Positions 1 to 12,961 of a DNA stretch of 64,000 bases are shown here, piece after piece; the first letter of the stretch is position 1; every line of letters starts with the position of its first letter. The notes beneath the pieces are model-generated. The model did no database searches and was not told where the DNA came from. It saw only the letters and a list, made by a program, of their open reading frames with translations. The translations under genes and the position numbers were made by a program. Source of the DNA: Margaritifera margaritifera. Lineage: Eukaryota; Mollusca; Bivalvia; Unionida; Margaritiferidae. Location: assembly GCA_029931535.1 (NCBI GenBank), contig JAQPZY010001523.1, positions 1,181,001 to 1,245,000 on the forward strand, in the 5' to 3' direction.

Positions 1-1102
1 CAGGAATCTCTCCTTTATGCTGAACATGCTGATGGGATAAAATAATTAGTATTGAATCGGGGAAGTGGGGGGGGGGGGGGCAGATTTTGAACCAAATCAC
101 CTTGTGTTAATTTGTAGAAGGCGAATGGGTGTTGTCAATAGTTTTGTCTTTTTTTACTGATAAAAATGAGTGCCTGTGCCAGTGACGACTGTCTCAGATG
201 AATTCTCAATTTAAAAAAAAAAATCAAACAATTAATAATTATTCATGACTGCTGAAGATTCAAGTTACTTGTATATGGTAAGTATCATTTTGTATCGATT
301 CTTCACCTCTTGTATCGATATGTGTATTGATATGGCAAAAGTATCAATGCATCAATGAATCATTTCACCCCTAGTAGCCTGCTTGCCAAATGCTAGTAAA
401 TTTACTCAAGGACTAGTAAATTTTAGCTGATTGATAATACAGTGGAACCCATGTAAGACAGACAGGATGGGCTAAAACTGGCTGTCATATAGGTGTCTGT
501 TATGTGTATGCAACCGGTAATTTTATATTTTGTACATGATGTTGGGTCTTGAATAAATGTGACTGTTGTATAAATGTGACTTTTAGACCAGGTCCGACTG
601 TAATCAGTTAAATTATTGCTGACATGGCATCAAACATCATCTTTTGGTGACAAGTAATAACCCAGAAGGAATAATAGCTTTTGAAACCTACTGGATTCCG
701 TAGGGTGCATAAAAAAAACCATGGAAATAAAGATAAAAGATCATAACAGCTGATTTTAGACTGAATCCATCTCATCCCAGGCTAAATAAATTGAGTGTGC
801 TAATTGCCAAAGAAGCAAATGACAATCAATTTTATTGGCTGACAAAATATCTTACTGATTTGATTAGCTTGGGCACCAATAAAGAGCACAAAATCAAAAT
901 GTGAAAAAGAAAAGATGAAATCTACAGCAAAAACAGTTCTGCATTTATTTCCAAAGTAACATACTGGGAGGAAAAAATGCAGGCTATAAATGTCCAAAAT
1001 AAATTCTAGAGGGGAATGGTTACTCATGCATGAGTAATTAAAATCCAGGAGGGGTGGCAATCAACAGGAGAGGATGATAATGATCATAGGCACTCGGGTC
1101 AT
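1..1102. other. No gene seen; poly-G tract
   Basis: AT-rich sequence without coding features. A run of about 13 G lies at 68-80. No recognised element. Confidence 0.6.
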
Positions 1103-1359
1103 GGATTTATTAATTTGTATTCACTTTACCAGCATTACTGGTATATACTTTATCATTGGTTGTTGTGAGTCAGACTATAGAACAGTTTGCTACAATTTCC
1201 TTGTCAACTAAAATAAAAGTGACCTGTACAGTGAACACGCTTATTTTAGCAGATAAGGAAATTGTAGAAAACTGTGCTATAGTCTGAATCTACTATGACT
1301 GATTCAAAGCATATAATGCTGGAAAAAAGTGAGTATTTATTGAAGCAATTAATAAATCC
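1103..1359. repeat. Foldback (inverted-repeat) element
   Basis: Two imperfect arms of over 100 bp face each other around a short centre near 1222-1245. Left-arm landmarks are GGATTTATTAATT (1103), CCAGCATTA (1129) and CAGACTATAGAACAGTTTG. The right arm carries CAAAACTGT-like, CTATAGTCTG, AATGCTGG (ends 1322) and AATTAATAAATCC (ends 1359) in reverse complement. It is a non-coding, MITE-like structure. Confidence 0.7.
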
Positions 1360-1594
1360 ACAATGCCAATGCTGGTGATAATATGTGCTTGAATTTCTTC
1401 AATAAAGAAGAGACAGTAAAGGTATTTGCAAACCCTGTATTTTTCTAAATGACCCTACTTTGATCTGATAGGGGCCATTAGGCCCCATTTTTTCCATTTC
1501 TGGAATAAACACTGTCAGTAGAAACTGGTCTCTAACCATGACTGTGACCCTGATTATAATAACATGTGCAGCCGGTAGTGGGTTCTAATATTGA

Positions 1595-1830
1595 GATTTA
1601 TTCATAACATAAAGACTGCATGTGACAACAGAATGTATCATAAAAATGATACACATCTATTCAAATTATCCCACAGCTGAAAATTCAAAAGATAAGCCAT
1701 ATTTTCTTTAAAAATGCTCTCAATGATTCTCGACATGGTGGCGATGATACTCTCAACTATGCAAATGAGACAAATCACTTAGACTGGTTCAGGAATTTAA
1801 TGAGAGAATACAATTATTTAGCCAGTCAGA
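1595..1830. repeat. Dispersed repeat, paired with 11895-12130
   Basis: It shares blocks with 11895-12130: an ACATAAAGA start, ACAGAATGTATCA, ACATCTATTCA, and CAAATCACTTAGACTGG followed by TCAGGAATTTAAT. Direct orientation, diverged. A (GA)n microsatellite at 1830-1874 follows. Confidence 0.65.
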
Positions 1831-2098
1831 TATGGAGAGAGAGAGAGACAGAGACAGAGAGAGAGACAGAGACATTCATCCTACCTTTCCTATGACTGGT
1901 AATTCTACAGAGCCCCAGGTATCTGCCCCCCAGTGTACAAGGCCACTTAGAAAATCTGCTGTTAAGATCCCCAAAACTGAAAATAACAAGGAGGGATAGT
2001 AAATTTAGTTCAAACTGTATGTATGTATGTATGTATTAAATAGCACCTCAGCAGAAAAATGGTTACTGTATATGCTGCTAATTAAAAGTAAACGTCCA

Positions 2099-3757
2099 AC
2101 AAGAGTCCCTTGAAGGGACTTATGCTCTACTGTCCAAAAAGAATTTCCAGGAATTCAATATAAGACCATTTCTTCTTTTTAACTGCTGAGTGTTGAAACT
2201 ATCTCTGATATTCTTGACAATTTCAAATCAACCACTGTGGCTGCCATATTAGATGTAGGATTGGAGCTATTTTAATTTATGAAAAACTAGACATGATTTG
2301 AAGAATTTTGGTGAAAATCCCATGCTGCTATGACCATCCATTCAGGAGAATTATAGACTTAGATTTTCAATATGTTCATTGTGGCAGTCATATTTGAGGT
2401 CAGATTGGCACTATTTTCATTCAGGACCAACAAGATATATGTATCATAATTAGTCTTCCGGTGAAAACCAATGTCAATATGACTTTCCATTTAGGAGGAG
2501 TATCAATAACAAGATGGCTGCCATGGTGGCCACAGTGGATGTCAGATTGGCACTATTTTCATTTAGTACAAACTAGACATCGTAAGAAGTCTTATGGTTA
2601 ATAACCAATATAGATATGACTTTCCATCTAGGAGGAGTAGCAAAAAGATTTTCAAAACTTACACTGTGGCAGCCCTACTGAATATCAGCTCAGAAAATTG
2701 TTATTTAAGACCAACTAGACACCGTAAGAAGTCTTCTGGTGAAAACCCCATGCTGATATGACTTTCTGTTCAGGACAAGTAGCAATAACAAGATTTTAAA
2801 AATGGCTCATTTGGTAGCCATATTGGATGTCAGATCATCACCATTTTCATTTAGGACCAACTAGACATCATAAGAAGTCTTTAAGTGAAAACCCTATATG
2901 TTTATATAACCCTCCATTCAGATGGAATAGCAATAACAAGATTTTCAAAATGTCTGCTATGGCAGCAATATTGGATGTCCAGGCAGCACCATTTTCATTT
3001 AGGACTAACTAGACATTATAAGAAGTCTTCTGGTGAAAACCCCAGGTCAATAAGACTTTCCATTCAGGAGGAGTAGCAGTAACAAGATTTTCAAGATGGC
3101 TACCATGGTGGCCATGTTGGGCAACAGATCAGCACCATTTTCATTTAAAACCAACTAGACATCATAAAAAGTTCTTTAGTGAAAACCACATGTTAATTTG
3201 ACCATCCAATCAGGAGGAATAGTGATAACAAGGTTTTCAGAATGGCCACTGTGGTGGCCATATTGGATGTCAAAGCAGAACCATTTTCATTAAGGACCAA
3301 CTAGACATCATAAGAAGTCTTCCAGTGAAAACCCCATAAACCTCATGTCGATATGACTTTCTGTTCAGGAGGAGGAGTAGCGACAAGATTTTCAAGATGG
3401 CTGCCAGGGCGGCAATATTGGATATAAGATTGGTACCATTTTCATTTAGGACCAACCAGACATCAAAAGTTGTTTAGTGAAAACCCCATATTGATATGAC
3501 CATCCATTATGGATGAGTAGCAATAAAAAAAATTTCAAGATGGCTGCTGTGGTAGCCAAACTGGATGTCTGAGCTGCACAATCTTCATTTAGGACCAACT
3601 AGACATTGGGATGAATGTGTATGTGAAGTTTCATGGCAATCCTCCAAGTAGCTTAGGAGGTGTAGTGACAACAAACTTGTGCTAATGGACGGACAGTGGA
3701 TGACAGAAAACAGGCCATCCCATAAGCTCTTCTGGTCTATGACCAGAAAGGGCTAAA
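2099..3757 (+). repeat. Dispersed repeat R1, full copy, internally tandem
   Basis: About ten diverged units of roughly 150 bp repeat the phrases CAAGATGGCTGCCATGG, GGATGTCAGATTGGCACCA, TTTCATTTAGGACCAACTAG and AGAAGTCTTCTGGTGAAAAC. A leader (about 2100-2230) and a tail flank them. The tail contains the perfect hairpin TTCTGGTC-TAT-GACCAGAA at 3730-3748 after GGCCATCCCATAAGCTC. The same leader and tail occur at 8388-9380 and the leader, inverted, at 31500-31646, so the limits are element ends. No protein is encoded. Such tails are frequent in bivalve genomes (from memory). Confidence 0.75.
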
Positions 3758-3933
3758 AATGTAAAAATGAGGAATTGCACAAAACTCTAAGATACATGTA
3801 AACCCTTCCCAACTAATGTAAACATGAAGTGTAACAAAATAAAATATACAAGGTAAACATGATAAAAATTCTGTCAAAGATATACAAAATAAAAGATAAT
3901 GGTAACCTATATAAAATCCTTTCAAAGGTATGG

Positions 3934-4443
3934 TCAAAATTTGTTATATAAACTGCATTCCCTCAAAAAGTCCAAGATTTTCTTGGGCAGTGCATCATCA
4001 TACAATTTGTTCACGAGTTCACATCAAAATACTTGTCTTACAGTGTGGAAGTCAAAACACTTGACAAGAATGTGTTCCACTGTCAGTGGACACTGGCAGT
4101 GTATGCACTCTGGTCAAGGTTCACCCTTCATTAGGTATGCACAAGACAGGTATGTTTGTCCAATACGCGACCAGCACAGTACAATTTCATCTCTGCAAAT
4201 TGTTTTATATGAGGGATGACACTCTCCAATGACGGGTTTGATGTTCTGAAGCTTGTTTGTGGAGTTTTTATTCCACATATTTTGCAAAGAATGCGTAACA
4301 TGCTGATTTATATAATAATTGAGGTCAGAATATGCAATCTTCCATTTGGAAACAAGTGACTGCAGGGCAGCTTTTGCTGCTTTACCAGTATCTGCCCTTT
4401 CTTTACCCTTAATGTCAATGTGATTCTTTTTCCAGGTTGTATG
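3934..4443 (-). pseudogene. LINE ORF2 C-terminal remnant (RNase H end and C-terminal Cys region)
   Basis: One - strand frame of 170 codons with two internal TGA codons. It begins in an RNase H-like end (HIDIKGKERADTGKAAKAAL, compare the G.E.AD..AK.A motif of LINE RNase H). It then has SRIGQTYLSCAYLMKGEP, the Cys segment CIHCQCPLTVEHILVKC, and ends KKILDFLRECSLYNKF. This order is typical of the C-terminus of I/Nimb-like non-LTR retrotransposons. The 3' UTR probably continues to about 3758, where R1 abuts. It is a dead fragment, 5' truncated. Confidence 0.75.
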
Positions 4444-5640
4444 AGCAAATCATGTTTTTGTAATATCTGGGATATTAATGGGTTATAAAATTTAAGGTTT
4501 TACAAGGCTTTAAGGGTCTTAGCAAACACATTTATGTAAAGGACACTTGTTCATAAAGGACAATACTGATGAATCCCTTTTCCTAATTTCACTTGCAAAC
4601 TTAATCTCTGTGTAAGGGACCATTATCAAAGGACAATATATGTCTCCACTGCTTGCAGTAGAAGTAGCTTGATTTTGGTCCTCTTTGTCCATCTCTTTGT
4701 TTGTACTTCCATGTTTGTGTGTCTGTCTATTGAAGCTTGTTTGATCAAATGTGCAAAAGCTACTGGATTCAGACAAATGAAATTTGCCATGTTTGTTTGT
4801 ATGCATGTGTGGATGAGCTAGATTTTCATGCTACTAAAACATTTTTTCTATTTTCCTATACTTCTGAGCTTTTTGGACTTAGACTTTTGGGTGAAAACTT
4901 TATTTTAGCATGAGTACACAGAAGCAGATTGATATATAAAATGAAATTTAGTAGGCATGTTTGCTGATTATATTTTCATACCACTAAAGAAATTTTTATA
5001 TTTTCATAAATTTCTGAACTTGTTGAACTTGTTGAAAACCATGCTGCTTTACTGTGCACAAATCATGTAAAAAAAAACAATATAAAAAAAACATTTGATA
5101 GACATGTTTGTATGAATATACATATTCATGACCTGGTTATATTTTCATTTAACTAAACCTATTTCTGCATGTTTCAAATAAACTTCTTACCATTTGGGCT
5201 TCAGTGGTTGCAAACAAACACAAAATCTACCGAAGTTCATCCCTTAAAGCTGCATTCCTTCCCAAAACCAATTTTTAACAAATACTACCAGTGTGTTCTT
5301 TACTGTACGTAACAACATACAACAATGATCTTACCATAAAAATCCAGAGATCTACATTTTTGCTTGTTTTTGCCGTAGTTATTTTTTTTTATAACAAGAC
5401 TCACTTTCCCTAAATTTGCACAGTGTTCAGACTGTCTTGATTTTTTTTGTTAAAACCGAGATACTGTGCTTCAGGAGTCTGGATCTCAGATCAACTAGAA
5501 ACTGTGGTAAGGTCTAAGAGTGCACTACTCAAAAGTCATGTTTCATTGAGGGTTGTCTCCAAATCAGTGAGCAAAGTGGAAATTGGTCATGTGTATTAAA
5601 AGGTAACTTCTCAGCCAAATGAAAAGGCCAGGGCCTGCAT
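4444..5640. repeat. Diverged tandem units, otherwise no gene
   Basis: Between about 4800 and 5230 there are three very diverged units of about 170 bp. Each contains GATTTTCAT(A)CTACTAAA-like, TTTCTGAACTT-like and CATGCTGCTTTACTGTGC-like phrases. The rest is unique AT-rich sequence. A 95-codon - strand frame at 4519-4806 has no recognisable similarity. Confidence 0.4.
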
Positions 5641-6190
5641 GTTGAGCTCAAAGTCGAAGCTCAATGTCAAAAGGATGAGTGAGGATGTTGCAGAATGATT
5701 CGCCTTAGCTTCATAATGATTCATGCAAAATTAGAACAAAATTCATCAAAGGGTTTAGGAAATATAAACAAATGAAAATACTTTAACCAAAATCTTTACC
5801 CAAATTTCTATTACTGAGACCCTGACCCAGAGTTAAATGGGCTAGCGAGTATGTCACAGAAAGAAGTCTTAGCTTCATAATGATTCATCCCAAGTACTGA
5901 CCTTGACCCCAATGTGAAAAGGGGCCAGTGAGCATGTCACAGGAAAATTCTTAGCTTCAGTGATTCATTCCAAATATTGACCTTGACCCCAAGGTCAAAG
6001 GGGTAAGCAAGCATCTTACAAAAAGAGTTACCTAAACTTCATAATGATTCACCCCAAGTATGAACAAAATCCATCAATGGGTTTAGGAAATATAAGCAAA
6101 TGAAAAAACTTTAACCAAAACCTTCATGCAAATATTTATGACTGACCTTCAACTATAACATGTATTATGATTGTGACCTTGACACAATAT
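5640..6190 (+). repeat. Diverged tandem repeat, related to 59270-59890 (-)
   Basis: Units of about 130-150 bp repeat CTTCATAATGATTCAT, CCAAGTATTGACCTTGAC, GGGTTTAGGAAATATAA and CAAATGAAAA. The same phrases occur in reverse complement at 59270-59890, for example AATCATTATGAAGC and CCTTAATGGATTTT. Non-coding interspersed family. Confidence 0.6.
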
Positions 6191-6954
6191 ATATTATGAT
6201 CTTTTCAGCATATAAGTTAGCATGAATAAAATTTAAGCAAAAATTAGTCTGTTCGCTAAATTTTTTAAAAAACTGTATGCTTGTTAAAATGTATTTGGTC
6301 CAGATGAATATAATTAATACTTCTGATCATACTGAGTAAAAACATATTCTTATTTACAGTTTTCAATTATGATGCATCATCTGCTTGACTATTCTCTGGA
6401 TAAAATCTTATTCTCTGATAAGTTTGGATAACTGACTGTCAAATGTATTGATAAACTTCAAACATGAAAACTGTACAAATTAAGACCTTGCTGCCAGATG
6501 TGTCAATGGCAAATAATTTTTCCAAACACTCTGGATGGTACATGTAAGTTGACTTTATTCTGATGAGTAATGAAGACTACCAGGTATTATCAAATATATG
6601 CTACATCATAAATATACATATCTGGTTACCAAGGGCTGGACTATGAACTGTCTATCCAACCATGTATACTACTGAGAACAAGGTTGATAAACCTGTAGGT
6701 AAATAAATCATGTTTAATGAAAAAACAGAGATCACTGCAACAAGCAACAGAGTTAATTTACATAATTTTCTATTATCAAGGTTTTGTGTCCTTTGTTAAA
6801 AGCAGGGAAAACTCCCTGTTGTTGAAATGCTGAAAGAGATAATAATTTTTAGGCACCCATGAATAACACTATTTTCTCCACATTTCTAAACAGGTTTAAG
6901 AAAAAAACTTATGAACAGACCGTGAATGCATTCAGACAGGGATTTTCTGTAGCG

Positions 6955-7537
6955 TAATTGGGAATTCAGCCTGGACCCATCATTTGGGTAAAATTTAGTA
7001 ATTGCGAATTCAGCCTGGACTCATCCTTTGGGGTAAAATTTAATAATTGGGAATTCAGCCTGGGCCCATCATTTGAGTAAAATTTAACAATTGGGTATTC
7101 AGCGTGGACCCATCATTTGGGGTAAAATTTAATAATTTGGAATTCTGCGTGGACCCATCATTTGGGGTAAAATTTAATAATTGGGTATTCAGCCTGGACC
7201 CATCATTTGGGGTAAAATTTAATAATTGGAAATTCAGCCTGGACCTATCTTTTGGGGTAAAATTTAATAATTGGAAATTCAGCCTGGACCTATCTTTTGG
7301 GGTAAAATTTAATAATTGGAAATTCAGCCTGGACCTATCTTTTGGGGTAAAATTTAATAATTGGAAATTCAGCCTGGACCTATCTTTTGGGGTAAAATTT
7401 AATAATTGGAAATTCAGCCTGGACCTATCTTTTGGGGTAAAATTTAATAATTGGAAATTCAGCCTGGACCCATCATTTGTGGTAAAATTTAATAATTGGC
7501 AATCAGCCTGGACTCATCTTTTGGGGTAAAATTTAAT
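6955..7537 (+). repeat. 45-bp minisatellite, about 13 copies
   Basis: The unit reads AATTCAGCCTGGACCTATCT, then TTTGGGGTAAAATTTAATAATTGG. Inner units (7230-7470) are nearly identical and outer ones diverge. The period is a multiple of three, so an open frame (15-residue repeat SLDLSFGVKFNNWKF) runs through it; this is a periodicity artefact. Confidence 0.9.
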
Positions 7538-8387
7538 GTGATCAACTTAAGCATATTTTCAGCATATTGGTAAATATTTTTTTTTAGATAGAGGCCCATG
7601 AACATTCAAAATGGAGCCTATTTGAGGCCATCTGAAAACCCTAACAAGAGGCCCCAGTAGGCCTCATATTTATTACCTGGCTTTCAGAACTTAACAGTTG
7701 ACCTTTCTGCTAAGTAGGGTTATGTAGTATTGTAAGTACACACCCTATATAAACTCACCTACATAAACTATCTCCCACACTTTATATCATGTCGATTTTA
7801 CCTATTTTACTCTAGTCTGATAAAATTATTTCCAAAGATTAAGGCATAAATAATTTGCACAGTCTCTAGCCCATAATCAAAGTCATCCAAGATCTTTAAA
7901 AGTTACGTTTACAACAAAGCTTTAATTTGTAATCTGTTGAATCATGTCTTTCACATGAATAAAAATTATAATTCACAACTTGGTTTAGGATTTTTTGGAG
8001 GCCAAGGGTTTCTTCACTCATGGTAATTAAATTTGAAAGTGTTTCAGGAGAAAATCATATAGGGGGATTTTGTTTTAATTAAAAGCTAGAAATACAAAAT
8101 ATAACTTCCAAATAATTTGTAAGTAATGGCAGTTCAAATATATAAAATGACATAAAAAAATAATGCAAAATACATGTGATAACATATAAATGACAAATGT
8201 ATCAGGCACTTAAGCATGGTTTTACTAGCAACTGTCAAATTGTATTTGACTGAACATATCAAACTTGATTCCAAATATTTTAAATGTGGCAAAGTTATAA
8301 ATAATTCTATGCAAATAAATTTATAAACTTGGACATGGGTTTTTTTAAACATATTTTCTTATTTGAGCAAAATCAATATTAGAAACA
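7538..8387. other. No gene or clear repeat
   Basis: AT-rich unique-looking sequence. Short frames here (for example - strand 8134-8352) have no similarity I recognise. Confidence 0.5.
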
Positions 8388-9380
8388 ATGGTCCCTTTAA
8401 ATGACTGAAGCTCCACTGGCCAAAAAGAATTTCTAGGAATCCGAGATAAGATTGTTCCTTCTTTTAACTGAAGACTGTTGAAACAATCTCTGATATTCTT
8501 GAGAAATTACACAATTTTCAAGTTGGCCACTGCGTTGGCCATATTGGATGAAAGATCAGTAACATTTTCATTAAAGACCTATAGATATTATAAGAAGTCT
8601 TTTGGGGAAAACCCCATGTTGATATGATCATGCATTCAACAGGAGGAGCGACAACAATATTTTTAAAATGGCCACCATGGTGACCATACTGGATGTCAGA
8701 TGGACATCATTTTCATTTTGGACCAACTAGACACCATAAGAATAAGAAGCATTTAGTGAAAATCTCATGTCAACATGGCTTTCTGTTTAGGATTAACAAT
8801 AACATGATTTTTAACATGGCCACCAAAATGTCGGATTGGCACCATTTTCAATTTTAGGCCCAACTAGACACCATAAGAATAAGAAGCATTTGGTGAAAAT
8901 CTAATGTCAACATTAATTTACGTTTAGGAGTAGCAATTCAAATTTGCTACCATGGTGGCCATATTAAATGTCAGACTGGCACCATTTTCATTTAGGACCA
9001 ACTGAATAACACAAGAAGTCTTCTGGTGAAAATTCCATGTCAATATGACTTTTTGTTCATGAAAAGTAGTGATAAGACTTTCAAGATGGTTGCCATGGTG
9101 GCCATACTGTATGTCACATCAGTACCATTTTCATTTAGGATTAATCAGACATCATAAAGAAGGAGTAGAAGCAATATGATTTTCAAGCTGATCATTGTGG
9201 TGGCATCATTTTCATCTAGGACCAAAACAGACCTTGGAATAAATATGCGTGAAAGGTTTCATAGAAATTCTCCAAGTAGTTTAGGATAAGTGATGGCAAC
9301 AAACTTGTGTTAACAGATGGACAGAGAATGGACAACTGGCCATCCCATAAGCTTTTCTAGTCTATGACCAGTAAAGCTAA
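8388..9380 (+). repeat. Dispersed repeat R1, second copy
   Basis: It has the same leader as at 2100 (TCCCTT, then GGCCAAAAAGAATTTC and AAACAATCTCTGATATTCTT). Diverged units follow (GGTGGCCATA, ACCATTTTCATTTAGGACCA). It ends with the same tail (GGCCATCCCATAAGCTTTTC) and a decayed hairpin. It is shorter than the first copy, with fewer inner units. Confidence 0.72.
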
Positions 9381-9779
9381 AAACAAAATTACTTGCAAAT
9401 AAATATATATAATTGTGTAAAGACAACCTGATCCTAAATTATAACATTGCACATAGTTTATGCTAGCCTGCAATGAAACATTTTCAATAACAATATTTTT
9501 TTTTTTAATACTTTTTCTTCTGATATAAATTACAAACTGTTCACTTTAATCCAAGGTGAACAAGTTTGCTAATTTTTGTAAATTATTATATTGAAATTAC
9601 ACATCTTGTATTCAAAATTTATTTTTTACATCTAATTTTTATAGTTTTACAAGGGGAAAAACTCTAACCCCAAACCTGTGATTTTCAATCATCAATATCA
9701 TGGGTTACTTCAATTGCTTTAATTTAGAAAAGAGAGAGAACAGGTATTTTATGCTGAATTTCAGTACTATGCGCAGATC

Positions 9780-10260
9780 TTGCTCATAATAAAACTTGTT
9801 GGACATCTTCATTATTTAAGCCTATTTACCAAGTTTACTCAAAATCAGGTCAAAAATACAGTCTCAAGAGTGGTAACAAGTTCAGCCAATCAGATGCAAG
9901 ATTATCTCATTAATATGCATGCATTTCACTCATTAATGAACTTGTCCCAGAGCTTGATGATAAAAGCTTATATTCCAAGTTTAATCAAAATCAGATCAGA
10001 AATACAAACTTCAGAGTGATAACAAGCTATGTCGACCAGATGCAAGATAACCTCATTATTAGGCATGAATCTTGCTCATAACTGAACTTGTCCATGACCT
10101 TGATGATAAAAGCATATATTTCAAGTTTAATCAAATCAGGTCAGAAATACAAACTCCAGAGTGATAACAGATAACAAGCAAATGTTGATGGATGGATGAT
10201 GGAAACGTGGCCATACCATAAGCTCACTAGGTCTTACCATCAGGTGAGCTGAAAATGCAA
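9780..10260 (+). repeat. Tandem repeat with R1-like tail
   Basis: Three units of about 150 bp share CCAAGTTTAATCAAAATCAG, AGAAATACAAACT and CAGATGCAAGAT. The tail at 10180-10255 (GGATGATGGAAACGTGGCCA, TACCATAAGCTCACTAGG, CAGGTGAGCT) is built like the R1 tail. This suggests a second family that ends with the same 3' module. Confidence 0.55.
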
Positions 10261-11236
10261 TGTTGGAAAAAAATTAAATAAGAACCCAATCAATAATTTA
10301 GTTTGAAAACTGCATTTATATTTAAATAAACATAAGTGACTTAGTTTATCACATAGTGACAAAAATTTGGCTGGTCATGTAAAATTATATAGTGCATGGC
10401 CAGAATTTTGTATAAACTGTGATGGTAAAAACATGGATTTTAAAATATATTTTCATGATAATCTCTCTCTAGGCAAAGCCACATTTTTAACATTTTTTCA
10501 TTTTTCCATTTTCTGGTCACAAATACTTACAAGCTGCACCGAGCACCATCTTCCAATGCTCCTGCTGAAAATGTTGTGTCAGTAGAATGGCATTGACTAC
10601 AATCAATACTGATGTACATATCACACATACAGTCTCCTGGAGTCTCTTTCCTGAAAAGATTGCATCAAAACTACTAATGACAATATTCAAAATAAGATCT
10701 CCTATGTTTTAGTTCCATAGTTACCTCCCCTTTTTGATCAACCTGTTTTACTATTATTACAGCTGATGGTGATTTACTGTGAACAAGCAATGCCTGATGT
10801 AACCTTAATATCAAAACACTGGCAGGTGACTGAGTCATTCCCAAAGATTGCAAATGCTATTTATACATAATTAGAAGAATGGAAATAATAGTACTAAAAA
10901 CAAAATCTTATCCATCTCAATTTAATCCTGTAACAGTACAAACGGACATCAGAGCAAGTCTTTTTAAAGACCAGTACTCAGTTATAGTTCTTGACAGAAA
11001 GTGACTATACTGGCCCTACTCTGGGCAAAGGGATCTCAGTTTTTAATTGCTTAATACACTGCTTGTTCGCTGTAAATCACCATTTTTCGTAGAGTCCAAT
11101 TTTTCAGACAATAAACAATCATTCATTTCTCTGGCTTGTGTGCAAATAAAAAACCTAATTTTCATGAATATCTTGTTTGGAAAATTAATACCTGTGTTGT
11201 GTACTATTGTGCCCAGCATGTTCAATGTGGATAGGA
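10261..11236. other. No gene or clear repeat
   Basis: Unique-looking AT-rich sequence. No frame with recognisable similarity. Confidence 0.5.
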
Positions 11237-12130
11237 AGTAGACAAGGTAAACTAGGTTGCATTATATCCTTGGTTGCAAATAAAGAACACTAACATGGTA
11301 AGAATACATGTACTTATTGCAGTTCTGGTGTTTGCCTTTCATTTTCTTTATGTAGATACACTGCCATTGTAAATGTGCACAAAGGTATAGTTGTATTAGA
11401 CACGCATTCCAAACAGATTTATCGTTTTCTATAAGAGCGACATCCCCCCTTGTGCGCATGTGCCAGATGAGTAAAGAATAATAAAAATTGCACTTGATGT
11501 CCGAAGTTTTATGTACTGTCACTGACCCAAATATTTGGAAACTAAAAATAATTACTTTTCTCTCTGTCCAGATAATTTGTGTACTAAGAAAAATTATCAA
11601 TATTCCTGAATATTGTCCAGAAATTAATAGCTTTATTCTCACAACTCTGTATCAATGAGCCTGGCAAAATGTCTAGGTATGTAAACCAGGTTGCATTATA
11701 TTGCTTGCCAAAAAAGAACACTTGGATGATAATGTTTCAATGTTCTTTTACAAATGAAGAATTCTAGTTGCATTTCTTGTGTTTATTTTCCTTTTCTTTG
11801 TAACACTATGACAGTCTATTTGTCGCATACATGTACTGCTCTTGGTGATAAGTCTGTTTGGAAACTGTGCCTATGAACGTGACCCAGTTCTAGCATTGAT
11901 ATGGTGTCATAACATAAAGATTGGCTTCAACAACAGAATGTATCACCAAAATAATATACATCTATTCATATTATCTTGCCTCTTAAAATATGGAAGATAA
12001 TCTTTATTTTCCTTCAAAATGGCTTCAAGCAATATCTACACAAAAATTCCAAATACTGTATGGTGATAATTGCCCTAAATATATAATGGAGCCAAATCAC
12101 TTAGACTGGCTCAGGAATTTAATTGCTGAA
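11237..12130. repeat. Diverged tandem duplication of about 435 bp
   Basis: GTAAACTAGGTTGCATTATA near 11247 recurs as GTAAACCAGGTTGCATTATA near 11680, each followed by an AAAGAACAC block. The second copy runs into the repeat at 11895-12130, which pairs with 1595-1830. Confidence 0.5.
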
Positions 12131-12365
12131 TACCATTTTTTGAACTCCAATTATAATTATGAATACCAAACCAACTACATCCAAAGTGAGGTTACCAAGG
12201 GAAAATATGCCACTGAATAAAACTGAGATCACAAGAACTTCTAAAACGTGTTGGAGATGTTGACCACTGAATCAGAAATAAATGTAAACCTAGTTTACTT
12301 TACTTGAAAAGGGAAAACAAAGATAATAACCTACATACATATTTAAACACTTTATATCACACAAA

Positions 12366-12895
12366 TTAATACACTTTAGTGAGAATAGGAATTGATATGC
12401 ATGACTGCTTTGTCTCCCTTTGAATGCTCTCCAACATCAAATATAAAAGAAGCCTGCAATCACATGTCAGCTCAATAAAATGTTGATTACCACTGACTTT
12501 ACAGTTATCAAAGTTACTCATTAATTCCACCAACTGTCTCAAGAGGAAAGATTGTTTTTCTTTTATCATACCTTGAACAAGCTCACAGCCTGCTTTGTTT
12601 AGAGATCTGCTTCATCCCAAGTTGTGGAGCATGCCAGCTGTTTTTACTGTTGCCTATTGACAACACCTTCAGTTAATCCACCTTATAATTAGGGTAATCA
12701 AGCAGTTTCATGACCTAAGGGCTCATTTTCAAGTACAGGTAAAACATTCCGTAGTTTACATTCCAACATGGATTTTGTCTTCTTCATCGGCTTTAAAAAA
12801 AACTTTCTTGGTATCCGGGTAAATGTTTATTAAAAATTTTGATAATATTCTGTCCGGAAAACTGGAGGGTTAGACTATTTGGGTTAATTTTGGTA
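12366..12895 (-). repeat. 520-bp dispersed repeat, inverted copy at 28490-28985
   Basis: Read on the - strand, it matches 28490-28985 over its whole length: TTAACCCAAATAGTC, GGATTAACTGA, TTTGATAACTGTAAAGTCA, GAGCTGACATGTGAT and GGGAGACAAAGCAGT. Short frames with the residues IELTCD occur in both copies, but stops and frameshifts argue against coding. Confidence 0.72.
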
Positions 12896-12961
12896 CAACT
12901 GAAAATTATTACAAATTTTGAAAATATGGTGTCCTGAAATTAAGAAAGTCTGGATATTGGA

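Noticed and set aside
4519..4806. 95-codon - frame upstream of the LINE remnant
   Set aside because: Its amino-acid composition is plausible, but no motif links it to the LINE ORF and no signals support a separate gene.
7104..7529. 141-codon frame with 15-residue repeats
   Set aside because: Translation of the 45-bp minisatellite.
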